Positions 1 to 7,960 of a stretch of DNA of 16,289 nt are shown here, piece by piece (the first letter of the stretch is position 1; the number at the start of each line of letters is the position of its first letter). A program made the translations under genes and the position numbers. The stretch covers positions 1-16,289 of the forward strand of contig CAIYOB010001091.1 of assembly GCA_903927685.1 (NCBI GenBank), written 5' to 3'. The stretch is from an uncultured Planctomycetaceae bacterium (GTDB lineage Bacteria; Planctomycetota; Planctomycetia; Pirellulales; Pirellulaceae). Below the pieces are notes generated by a model, which was not told the DNA's origin, searched no databases, and saw nothing but the letters and a program-made list of their open reading frames with translations.

Positions 1-1502
<1,502 letters not shown>

Positions 1503-1612
1503 GACCGGCAAAGAAACAACTTGCGTCAGGCATTCCTTCGCCGATCCTTACAGCTCCAGAGCAAGATGTTCCCATCTGAATATCCCGGCTCTTGGCCACG
1601 CGTCCGTTGGCG

Positions 1613-1642
1613 TTGACGGTCAGCGGCGCTCGAAGATATGCT
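1613..1642 (+). promoter_or_regulatory. Candidate sigma-70 promoter for the desaturase unit
   Basis: TTGACG at 1613-1618 (5 of 6 matches to the -35 consensus) is followed after 18 nt by TATGCT at 1637-1642 (4 of 6 matches to the -10). Transcription would start near 1649, about 57 nt before the TTG start at 1706. It would also leave the ATG at 1592 outside the transcript. This is a sequence match only; planctomycete promoter consensus is poorly known. Confidence 0.4.
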
Positions 1643-1705
1643 ACTGCCTGCGTTGATCTTTGCTCTCTTCCTCCCCTCGCCGGTTGCCGGCTCAGGAGTC
1701 AGCGT

Positions 1706-2749
1706 TTGGCGTCTTCCTGTCAGATCGAAACTCCCCGTGCAGCACGCAGTCAAGCGGAAGCGGATCGGCGTGTGCTGCGTGTCCTGGCGCCGTATCGGGA
1801 GCCTCGTTGGTGGCGATCCGTGTGGCAGTTGGTGACCACGCTGGCGGGCTTTACGGCCGGCTGGTTTGGCATGCTATGGCTATTGCGATATTCGTATGCG
1901 TACAGCCTGTGCCTGGCGCCCGTAACCGCCGGGTTTCTCGTCCGCTTGTTCATTCTGCAGCACGACTGCGGCCACCGCTCCTTTTTTCGTTCGCGCGGGG
2001 CGAATGATCTGGTCGGCATGCTGCTCAGTCTCCTGACCTTCACTCCGTATCACTGTTGGCGTCGCGAACACGCGGTGCATCATGCGACGTCGGGGGACCT
2101 GGATCGGCGGGGACTGGGCGGCGAGATCGGGACGATGACGGTCCGCGAGTATCAGCAAGCCAGCCCGCTGCGGCGGTTCGGCTATCGGCTGTACCGCAGT
2201 CCATTGGTGCTTCTGGTCATCGGTCCGGTGCTGCACTTCGTCGTCCTTCAGCGATTTACCTTCGACCTGCCCAAGACCTGGAAGAAGGAGCGTGCCAGCG
2301 TCTACCTGACCAATCTGGCGATCGTGGGCATGACGCTCCTGATGTGCTGGGCGCTCGACTGGCAGTGGCAGACGCTGTTGATGATCCACGGCCCCGTCGT
2401 CCTGCTGGCCAGTTCGATGGGCGTCTGGATGTTCTACGTCCAGCACCAATACGAGGACACGTACTGGCGGACGCACGAGCGTTGGGACTACGTCGAGGCG
2501 GCGTTGGCGGGCAGTTCGTATTATCGGCTGCCGCGCGTCCTGCAGTGGTTCACGGCGAACATCGGCCTGCATCACTTGCACCACCTGGACAGCCGCATTC
2601 CGAACTACCTCCTGCCCCGGTGTCTGGCCGAGCATCCGGAATTGCAGGCCGAGCGGACCTTGTCGCTGTGGGAGAGTTTTTCCTGCGTATCGCTCAAGTT
2701 GTGGGACGAGGAGCAGGGCCGACTGGTCGGCTATCCCCGTTCCGGATGA
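1706..2749 (+). CDS. Membrane fatty acid desaturase (three-histidine-box family)
   Basis: A di-iron integral-membrane desaturase that introduces a double bond into an acyl chain of a membrane lipid or acyl carrier. The three histidine boxes are present: HDCGH at residues 86-90, HAVHH at 122-126 and HHLHH at 289-293 (numbered from the TTG at 1706). Hydrophobic segments occur before box 1 (around WQLVTTLAGFTAGWFGMLWL) and between boxes 2 and 3, as expected for this fold. The frame is open from an ATG at 1592, but its first residues look non-coding. TTG 1706 has AGGAG at 1694-1698 with a 7-nt spacer and gives 347 aa, a usual family length. Regiospecificity (delta-9, delta-12 or other) cannot be read from the sequence. 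It is followed 9 nt later by an aminotransferase, probably on one transcript. Confidence 0.88.
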   Translation: MASSCQIETPRAARSQAEADRRVLRVLAPYREPRWWRSVWQLVTTLAGFTAGWFGMLWLLRYSYAYSLCLAPVTAGFLVRLFILQHDCGHRSFFRSRGANDLVGMLLSLLTFTPYHCWRREHAVHHATSGDLDRRGLGGEIGTMTVREYQQASPLRRFGYRLYRSPLVLLVIGPVLHFVVLQRFTFDLPKTWKKERASVYLTNLAIVGMTLLMCWALDWQWQTLLMIHGPVVLLASSMGVWMFYVQHQYEDTYWRTHERWDYVEAALAGSSYYRLPRVLQWFTANIGLHHLHHLDSRIPNYLLPRCLAEHPELQAERTLSLWESFSCVSLKLWDEEQGRLVGYPRSG

Positions 2750-2758
2750 GGTCTCGTC

Positions 2759-3904
2759 ATGGCAACGACCGGCTCCGGCGCGCGGCTCGCGATCCACGGG
2801 GGCCCCGCGGCGATTCCCGAGGGGCCGCCGGGTTGGCCCGGTTGCGAGGAGGTTGTCCGCGCGGCGCTCGAGGCCGCTTGGGCGGATGGCAGTTGGGGGC
2901 GGTACGATGGCCCCCACGGGCGCGAATTGGCCCGGCGGCTGGCCGACATGCACGGCGTCCAGCAGGCCTGGTGCTGTTCGTCGGGAACCGTGGCTGTTGA
3001 ACTGGCCCTCCGCGGACTGCGGGTCTCGAGCGGGGATGAAGTCATTCTGGCAGGCTACGATTTTCCCGGTAATTTCCGGGCGGTCGAAGCGGTTGGGGCG
3101 GTGCCTGTGTTGGTGGACATCCAGCGCCGTCGCTGGTGCCTGGACGTGGGGCAGTTGGATCTCGCCTGGAGCCCTCAAGTGCGGACGATCATCGTGTCCC
3201 ACCTGCACGGCGGTTTGGCGGCGATGGCCGAGATCCGCGCCTGGGCCGACGCGCGGCAGGTGGCGGTTGTCGAAGATGCTTGCCAGGTGCCCGGGGCTTG
3301 GGTTGACGGCCGACAGGCGGGAACCTGGGGCGATGTCGGCGTACTCAGCTTCGGCGGCAGTAAACTGCTGTCGGCCGGACGCGGCGGAGCGTTGCTGACG
3401 AACCGAGCCGAGGCGATCCAGCGGATCAAGATCTACAGCGAACGCGGCAACCAGGCGTATCCGCTGAGCGAACTACAGGCTGCAGTGCTGTTGCCCCAGT
3501 TGGAGAGTCTGGCCGAGCGAAATCGCATCCGTCTGCAAAATGCGGTCCGCTTGATCGAAGCATGCCGCGCGTACTCGGTCCTGGAGCCCGTCACGTGGGA
3601 CGAGGCGCGAGAGGCCCCGGCGTTCTACAAGTTGGCATGGCTGCTGCAAACCTCGGTGCCAGGACCGCGCCGCGAAGATCTCCTGGCGGCGATCCGGGCC
3701 GAGGGCGTGGCCGTGGATGAAGGCTTCCGTGGGTTCGCCTTGCGGAGCGGCCGGCGCTGTCGCAAGGTCGGCGCTCTGCCGCACAGCCAGGAAGCCGCCC
3801 GCGGGACGGTTTTACTGCACCATCCAATCCTGCTGTCGCCGACGACCGAAATGAATCGGATCGCCAGGGCGATTGGGAAAGTCGTGCGCGGCTTGATGCC
3901 GTAG
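2759..3904 (+). CDS. DegT/DnrJ/EryC1/StrS family PLP-dependent aminotransferase
   Basis: A fold-type I PLP enzyme of the sugar aminotransferase family, 381 aa. Typical landmarks are the N-terminal GGP motif, GPHGRELARRLADMHGV, the cofactor-phosphate loop SSGTVAVELAL, VVEDACQVPGA (the Asp that contacts the pyridine nitrogen) and SFGGSKLLSAGRGG, in which Lys202 is the expected Schiff-base lysine. The family usually transaminates nucleotide-linked keto sugars for surface glycans or secondary metabolites, and some members are dehydratases or regulators. Because Lys202 is present, transamination is the default guess; the substrate is unknown. ATG 2759 lies 9 nt after the desaturase stop, and GAGG at 2748-2751 overlaps that stop with a 7-nt spacer, so the two genes are probably cotranscribed and coupled. 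Confidence 0.87.
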   Translation: MATTGSGARLAIHGGPAAIPEGPPGWPGCEEVVRAALEAAWADGSWGRYDGPHGRELARRLADMHGVQQAWCCSSGTVAVELALRGLRVSSGDEVILAGYDFPGNFRAVEAVGAVPVLVDIQRRRWCLDVGQLDLAWSPQVRTIIVSHLHGGLAAMAEIRAWADARQVAVVEDACQVPGAWVDGRQAGTWGDVGVLSFGGSKLLSAGRGGALLTNRAEAIQRIKIYSERGNQAYPLSELQAAVLLPQLESLAERNRIRLQNAVRLIEACRAYSVLEPVTWDEAREAPAFYKLAWLLQTSVPGPRREDLLAAIRAEGVAVDEGFRGFALRSGRRCRKVGALPHSQEAARGTVLLHHPILLSPTTEMNRIARAIGKVVRGLMP

Positions 3905-3933
3905 GCGACTGGGAGTTTCCGTCTCGCGGCGCC

Positions 3934-3948
3934 GACCGAAAAACGGTC
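3934..3948. other. Short hairpin in the convergent intergenic region
   Basis: GACCG (3934-3938), loop AAAAA, CGGTC (3944-3948) form a perfect 5-bp stem between two convergent genes. There is no U-tract on either strand, so terminator function is doubtful. Nothing else stands out in 3905-4028. Confidence 0.25.
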
Positions 3949-4028
3949 CCAATCCGTTCAGGGAGTGCTGCGTTTTCCGCAGTGAATGCCTCGCCTCTGT
4001 CCTGCCAAGATTGGCATCGGCCAGCCGG

Positions 4029-4961
4029 TCAGCTTCGCGCTATCGCGTTGCGAAACGCTTCCAGGTCGGGGCAAGCAACGGCCGTTCGCACGAGGTCCTT
4101 CAGCTGTTTCCCGTCGACAACCAACTGGATTTCGTCGGCCAAATCTCGTGGAACGTCCCCAAACCGAGCTTCGAGGACCGTCACAAGGTACTGGTGAGCT
4201 GTGTCGCAAGCCGCCTCGCGAGCCGCCTCGCGAGCCGCCTCGCGGGTCTTCTCGATGACTATGCCATATTTTTCCATCACAATTTCATCAATCAAGGGCG
4301 ATTCCAGCATGACTTTTCTACCTCCGAAAATGCTCAGCAAACCCACGTCATTATACCGCAAGTACGTCAGCACTTGAGTCACGGCCAGCAAATTGGCCTT
4401 CTCGCCGGGGGGAGCGTGCTGTTCGATCGCCTCCCGGCAGCGCTGCATCATCGTTTCCGGCGGGTCAACGAAATCGGCCAGCGGCACCCACGGAATCAAA
4501 CCCACGTCCCCGGTCTGCAACAAATCCTCCGCGGGAATCGTCCACAACTCCACAACACGCCAGTTCAGCTGGCACGACGACAGTCCGTGGCGGCTGCGCA
4601 GACTCCGACTGTTCGGAATCCGGTATTCTCCTTTGGGCCGCAGCACCAAAGTCACGGCCTCCGGCAACTCGCCGCGATCCAGATACACCAGCATCAGGTC
4701 GCCCGTCAGCTGCTGTTCGACGCGGCGTTCCGGGTAGGTGGCTACTTCGAGCAGGAACAGGTCGTCCTGAGGCTCGCCTTGCAGACGGACCTCCAACAGC
4801 CCGTCCGGCAGTTGGCGTGGCTGCACCAATTCGGCCTGCGCGGGCCGCCAGGATTCGATCTTGCCGACCCTCGCCAGCCAGAGCATCGAGTCCCCGTGGT
4901 GCTGGATCAGCCATTTGCTGCTCTTGTCGTACGGTTGGTGTCGGCCCTCGATCATGGGCAT
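4029..4961 (-). CDS. Rpn/DUF4351-like PD-(D/E)XK-fold protein, hypothetical
   Basis: About 310 aa from the ATG at 4961. The order of motifs resembles the Rpn (recombination-promoting nuclease, PF04754-like) and DUF4351 proteins common in cyanobacteria and planctomycetes: YDKSSKWLIQHHGD at the N-terminus, LPDGLLEVRL then DLFLLEVATYPE, LTLVLRPKGEY, RVVELWTIPAEDLL, GLIPWVPL, and a C-terminal helical part. In E. coli, Rpn proteins are DNA endonucleases. Here the presumed E-x-K site reads Glu72-Val-Ala74, so the catalytic lysine is not evident and activity is uncertain. Residues about 240-251 are REAAREAAREAA, encoded by a 12-nt tandem repeat. A TTG at 5039 in frame would overlap the upstream stop, but its extra residues look non-coding; ATG 4955 with GGGGG upstream is another possible start. 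Confidence 0.7.
   Translation of the reverse strand: MPMIEGRHQPYDKSSKWLIQHHGDSMLWLARVGKIESWRPAQAELVQPRQLPDGLLEVRLQGEPQDDLFLLEVATYPERRVEQQLTGDLMLVYLDRGELPEAVTLVLRPKGEYRIPNSRSLRSRHGLSSCQLNWRVVELWTIPAEDLLQTGDVGLIPWVPLADFVDPPETMMQRCREAIEQHAPPGEKANLLAVTQVLTYLRYNDVGLLSIFGGRKVMLESPLIDEIVMEKYGIVIEKTREAAREAAREAACDTAHQYLVTVLEARFGDVPRDLADEIQLVVDGKQLKDLVRTAVACPDLEAFRNAIARS
4209..4244. repeat. 12-nt tandem repeat, 3 exact copies
   Basis: AGCCGCCTCGCG is repeated at 4209-4220, 4221-4232 and 4233-4244 with no mismatch. On the minus strand it encodes (REAA)3 in the helical C-terminal part of the Rpn-like protein. A 12-nt unit keeps the frame whatever the copy number, so length variation between strains is plausible. 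Confidence 0.9.
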
Positions 4962-5035
4962 CCCCCCGGGGCTCTGCAAGTGCTCTCGGCGTGTCGCTGG
5001 GCTTGACGCTGTACGCGAGCTCGGCGAGCAACTCG

Positions 5036-5869
5036 TCAAGGTTTGGCGACCGCCGGCGACTGGCTGGCGACCGCCAGAGCCTCCAGCAACTGGCTGACCT
5101 CATGCTGGCCGGCTGAGGTGTGCCGGACGATCAGCAGGCGTTTGGCGGGGATGATTCGCGGCAACGACGCGGGGTATTCCGTTGCGGGAACGCCGCCCAT
5201 TCCGCCGCCCATTCCGCCAGGCATTCCGCCGCCCATCATTCCCATATCGCCCGCGCCAGCGCCCGGCATGCCCGGACAGTTCGCGCCGAAACCGTGAGCG
5301 GGTTCGGCGGGATTCAACTCGGCCTGGAGCGCGGCCTGCAACATTCCGACCAAGGCCGCGGCGTCTGCGCCGTCCGGCAGCAGTGCCGAGACGGCGTAGA
5401 CGCGGACCTCGGGCCGGGACTCCGCGACTTCAGGCGTCGTGATCAGCAGGACTTCGTTCTGAATGCTGTAGGTCAAGTCGAGTTGACCGAGCATGTGCAG
5501 CAAAGCCGCGTGGAGCGACACGCCTTTCAACTCGGCGGTGATTGGAGTGTCCACACCGACGCCAACGTCGTCCAAGGCCCGCTGATCGAGTTTGATGGGG
5601 ATATCGTGCTGGTCCTGGAGAAAAGTCACGACTTGGTTCAGCGGTGTTTCGATGAATTCCAGCCGCGCGTCATCCTTCAACGCTGCGACGATCTTCGCCT
5701 CCGCCGCGGCGTCCGCCGCGCGAATCACCGGGCACAACTCCGCAGCCGGGCAGGGCGACGGCTGCCACGAGAGCAGCACGGCAGCGACAACAAACCAGGA
5801 TGTTCCATACGGGAAACCGGATCGAGTGGGCATGTCAGTCATCCAGAAAGGTGCCTTGGGACCACGCAT
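5036..5869 (-). CDS. Exported STN/secretin-N-like domain protein with Gly/Met-rich linker
   Basis: 277 aa from ATG 5869, chosen because AAAGAAG lies upstream and a signal peptide follows (core WFVVAAVLLSW, predicted cleavage after Ala43 in CPAAE). ATG 5842 and 5833 are alternatives; the frame stays open to 6133 but that extension looks non-coding. Residues about 60-140 match the short secretin/TonB N-terminal fold: KIVAALKDDARLEFIETPL, VTFLQDQHDIPIKLD, a hydrophobic beta-alpha-beta, then EVLLITTPEVAE. Residues about 199-226 are a Met/Gly-rich linker encoded by a 12-nt repeat. A short second module, PAKRLLIVRHTSAGQHEV then LLEAL, resembles the part that follows the linker in many planctomycete paralogues. 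No secretin pore domain is present, so this is a stand-alone periplasmic adaptor of unknown role. The Rpn-like gene lies 74 nt downstream on the same strand. Confidence 0.7.
   Translation of the reverse strand: MRGPKAPFWMTDMPTRSGFPYGTSWFVVAAVLLSWQPSPCPAAELCPVIRAADAAAEAKIVAALKDDARLEFIETPLNQVVTFLQDQHDIPIKLDQRALDDVGVGVDTPITAELKGVSLHAALLHMLGQLDLTYSIQNEVLLITTPEVAESRPEVRVYAVSALLPDGADAAALVGMLQAALQAELNPAEPAHGFGANCPGMPGAGAGDMGMMGGGMPGGMGGGMGGVPATEYPASLPRIIPAKRLLIVRHTSAGQHEVSQLLEALAVASQSPAVAKP
5191..5238. repeat. 12-nt tandem repeat, 4 copies (2 exact, 2 degenerate)
   Basis: CGCCGCCCATTC occurs at 5191-5202 and 5203-5214, with variants CGCCAGGCATTC at 5215-5226 and CGCCGCCCATCA at 5227-5238. On the minus strand it encodes the Gly/Met linker of the STN-domain protein. 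The unit length conserves frame. Confidence 0.85.
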
Positions 5870-6109
5870 CGTCTGCACTTCTTTACCGTAGCAATCGGCC
5901 GACGATCGTGCAATAATTTCCCGCGGAATAGGGCTTCCCGAAACAGGCCGCTCCAACAAAGCCCCGGTCCCTGTCCGCCCCGGCGTATCGACCGGCCGCC
6001 GTAACACGTCCTCGAAGGCAATTAAACGGGACAGGTCCTGGAAGGCATTCGCTCCCCCCGATGACTGCCCGATTGCCCGACAACTCTGCCGATTTCTGTG
6101 CTGTCGCCG

Positions 6110-6137
6110 TTGCAATCTTCCACGGAACGGCAATAAT
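6110..6137 (+). promoter_or_regulatory. Candidate sigma-70 promoter for the LRR gene
   Basis: TTGCAA at 6110-6115 (4 of 6 matches), a 16-nt spacer, then AATAAT at 6132-6137 (5 of 6 matches). It would give a leader of about 158 nt before ATG 6302 containing the 6160-6176 hairpin. Consensus match only. Confidence 0.3.
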
Positions 6138-6159
6138 CATCCCTGATCGGTGGCTTTGT

Positions 6160-6176
6160 AGTCTCCGCGGGGGACT
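6160..6176. other. Stem-loop in the LRR gene leader
   Basis: AGTCTCC (6160-6166), loop GCG, GGGGACT (6170-6176): a 7-bp stem with one G-U pair when read on the plus strand. It has no U-tract, so it is more likely a leader structure or chance than a terminator. Confidence 0.3.
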
Positions 6177-6301
6177 AACCACACCTGTCGTCGCCCGCCC
6201 CGGCGAACAGAACGAAAACCGTCGGTAGCTTGCCAGCAACGGGCAGGAGCCAACGCATAACGTCGTCGGCAGACACCTCGCCGTGTCCTGCTGAGTGCGA
6301 T

Positions 6302-7285
6302 ATGGATGCGGAGCCCTTGAGCAGCACAATTCAAGCCATCGCCCGGAAGCCCCGAGGCCGCTGGCTGCAGTACAGCTGGCGGACGTTGCAGGTGCTCGTG
6401 TTGGCCCTCGTGTTGGCCATTGTCTGCGGGCTCGGCTGGCTGGAGTTGCGACGAGCAACTGACCTTGGGGTACTGCGGCGACTGGTAACCGACGATAGCG
6501 GCTCCGCAATTGTGACGGAAACCGAATTTGCTGCGGTTGGGTACAACATAGAAGAAGTCGACGATGCAGACATGGTGCATCTTCGATCGCTGCCGGATCT
6601 CAGAACGCTGCGCCTCAATGGCACCAAGATCACCGACGACGGATTGGTACAGGTACCTGGGTTGCGGATGCTGTCTGTGCTGGAACTCGACGGAACGCGG
6701 ATTACCGATGCGGGACTAGTCCTCCTCAAGCGACTGCCGCGACTCGAAGAACTCGGACTCGGCGGTACTCAGATCACGAACGCGGCCTTGGAGAACTTTG
6801 GCGGACTAACGCACCTCAACAGCCTCAACCTCAACAGCACGCAAGTTACCGGCGTGGGATTCAAGCACCTGCACGGACTTCCGCGGCTCGAATGTCTTTA
6901 CCTCAGCGGTTCGCCGGTGACCGACGCTGGTATGGAACACCTCGGCGGGTTGACGCAACTCCGCCACCTTGAACTCGATGCCACGCGGGTCACGGATGCA
7001 GGGCTGGTGCATCTCCACGGGCTGACTCAGCTCAACCGGCTTTCCCTGAGGAATACGCAGGTTACCGATACCGGGCTGCAGCATATCTGCGGGTTGACAG
7101 AACTCCGCCACCTTGAACTCGACAACACGCGAATCACGGATGCGGGGCTGGGGCACATCCAGCGATTGAAGCAGCTCTTAGCCCTCGACCTCGATGGCAC
7201 ACAAGTCACCGAAGCAGGAGCTAAGAAACTGCAGACTGCATTGCCAGACGTTATCATTCGTGGGCTGACAAAGAAGGCGGACTGA
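6302..7285 (+). CDS. Membrane-anchored leucine-rich-repeat protein (planctomycete type)
   Basis: 327 aa from ATG 6302. A basic N-terminus (RKPRGRWLQYSWR) precedes one transmembrane helix at about residues 28-46, which gives an N-in, C-out signal anchor; the repeats would then be outside the cytoplasm. From about residue 98 there are nine 24-residue leucine-rich units of the form L.xLxxTxITDAGLxxLxxLxx; the conserved ITD/VTD step first appears at residue 110. The spacing is exactly 72 nt throughout with no indel. Such solenoids normally bind protein partners, and no catalytic domain is present. No strong ribosome site precedes the start; the in-frame ATG at 6230 adds a non-coding-looking extension that would precede the basic anchor. 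The gene stands alone, divergent from the STN gene. Confidence 0.85.
   Translation: MDAEPLSSTIQAIARKPRGRWLQYSWRTLQVLVLALVLAIVCGLGWLELRRATDLGVLRRLVTDDSGSAIVTETEFAAVGYNIEEVDDADMVHLRSLPDLRTLRLNGTKITDDGLVQVPGLRMLSVLELDGTRITDAGLVLLKRLPRLEELGLGGTQITNAALENFGGLTHLNSLNLNSTQVTGVGFKHLHGLPRLECLYLSGSPVTDAGMEHLGGLTQLRHLELDATRVTDAGLVHLHGLTQLNRLSLRNTQVTDTGLQHICGLTELRHLELDNTRITDAGLGHIQRLKQLLALDLDGTQVTEAGAKKLQTALPDVIIRGLTKKAD
6593..7240 (+). repeat. Nine in-frame 72-nt leucine-rich repeat units
   Basis: The I/V-T-D codons fall at 6629, 6701, 6773, 6845, 6917, 6989, 7061, 7133 and 7205, a perfect 72-nt period. Units 6 and 8 are nearly identical at the DNA level: the 20-mer CCGCCACCTTGAACTCGA plus the preceding CT occurs 144 nt apart, near 6959 and 7103, which points to duplication or conversion of a two-unit block. 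Confidence 0.9.
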
Positions 7286-7673
7286 CGTGTCGACCGACGC
7301 CCAGAATCCCGTCGATGAACATAGAGAATCGCCGAACCACGCATTGGACCAGAGCCGCGATCTGGTCTTGGAAAATGGATGCGTTGACTCGTCGCGGCCT
7401 AATCAACGCAGGCGTCCGCAGGACCTGGGGGTTGCTGAGAGGGCCGATGGCCAGCTTGGCCGGTTCCCGACGTCGCTCGCTTCGACGGCCCTGTCCGCTA
7501 TCGCATACTCCACCGCTCGGATCCTTCGACCGGACCGCCGTCTGCGGTTGGCCACGCCGTCCCCGCTTCCGAAAACCCCGTTGGAGCATGCTCCGGTTGG
7601 CATCCCCGCTCAGCTCCGATAGGCTCTTCCCGCTATCGCATTCCGAAGATCGTCAGGACCGGGAAAAGGAAGT

Positions 7674-7740
7674 GGCAAGGGAATGGGGGACAAAGGAATG
7701 AAGACGGGAATCCAATTCCCTTGCCCAACATTCCTTTGCC
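7674..7740. repeat. Long imperfect inverted repeat (REP/MITE-like)
   Basis: The left arm 7674-7700 consists of GGCAAGGGAATG followed by GGGGACAAAGGAATG. The right arm 7714-7740, read on the other strand, is GGCAAAGGAATG followed by TTGGGCAAGGGAATT. About 21 of 27 positions pair, with a 13-nt loop (7701-7713). Each arm is itself a direct repeat of a G-CAARGGAAT word, so the element is both directly and inversely repetitive. It could be a dispersed palindromic repeat, a non-autonomous mobile remnant or a bidirectional terminator. Confidence 0.7.
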
Positions 7741-7923
7741 ATCTCAGCTTGAATCGTCGGCGGAATCGGCAGCGGCACGGGGCTTTCCCAAAAATGCTCG
7801 CATCGGACAAGGTGAATATGGCATTCGGTCAAAAAGGCCGGGAGACACCGACTTCCGTGGTGGTGGTGCACCATTCTGCGGTGGGAGCAGGTGTCCGGCC
7901 AACCCGCGCAGGCTGCCAAACAC

Positions 7924-7946
7924 GCAACTTCGACGACTGGAGTTGC
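7924..7946 (-). terminator. Possible weak terminator after the metallophosphoesterase gene
   Basis: GCAACTTC (7924-7931) and GGAGTTGC (7939-7946) form an 8-bp stem with one G-U pair and a 7-nt loop, 14 nt past the stop codon of the minus-strand operon. The following minus-strand bases (GTGTTTGG) are only weakly U-rich, so intrinsic termination is uncertain. Confidence 0.35.
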
Positions 7947-7960
7947 CCACCCTTGGAGGA

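Larger units (their letters stand above)
5870..6301. other. 432-nt divergent intergenic region, STN gene to LRR gene
   Basis: This is the shared upstream region of two divergently transcribed genes. It contains a candidate promoter toward the LRR gene (6110-6137) and a small stem-loop (6160-6176). Translations of the open frames through here, minus-strand 5870-6133 and plus-strand 6230-6301, show no family resemblance. I see no convincing -35/-10 pair for the STN gene. Confidence 0.5.
7286..7960. other. 675-nt gene-free stretch between convergent genes
   Basis: No recognisable protein is encoded here. Frames are open on both strands between about 7254 and 7701 (Arg/Pro/Ser-rich translations), as is common in GC-rich non-coding DNA, and none shows a family motif. 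The stretch contains a perfect 12-bp palindrome GGAGCATGCTCC at 7583-7594, a long imperfect inverted repeat at 7674-7740, and a hairpin at 7924-7946 just past the metallophosphoesterase stop. From memory, words around 7660-7900 resemble sequence that recurs in planctomycete genomes, but this is unverified. Confidence 0.5.

Noticed and set aside
1880..3208. 442-codon open frame on the minus strand
   Set aside because: It is antisense to the desaturase and aminotransferase, both of which have full motif sets; its translation is His/Arg/Gln-rich with no family motif, a GC-bias artefact.
4011..5006. 331-codon open frame on the plus strand
   Set aside because: It mirrors the Rpn-like gene; the minus-strand reading has the recognisable conserved blocks and this one has none.
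4209..5238. CRISPR-like direct repeats
   Set aside because: The 12-nt repeats are contiguous, have no spacers, and lie in frame inside protein genes.
5870..6133. N-terminal extension of the STN protein by 88 codons
   Set aside because: The signal peptide begins after ATG 5869, and an export signal must be N-terminal; the extension is Arg-rich and unlike any family.
7287..7622. Possible 111-aa gene directly after the LRR gene
   Set aside because: GTG start without a ribosome site, biased composition, no motif, and equally open frames on the other strand.
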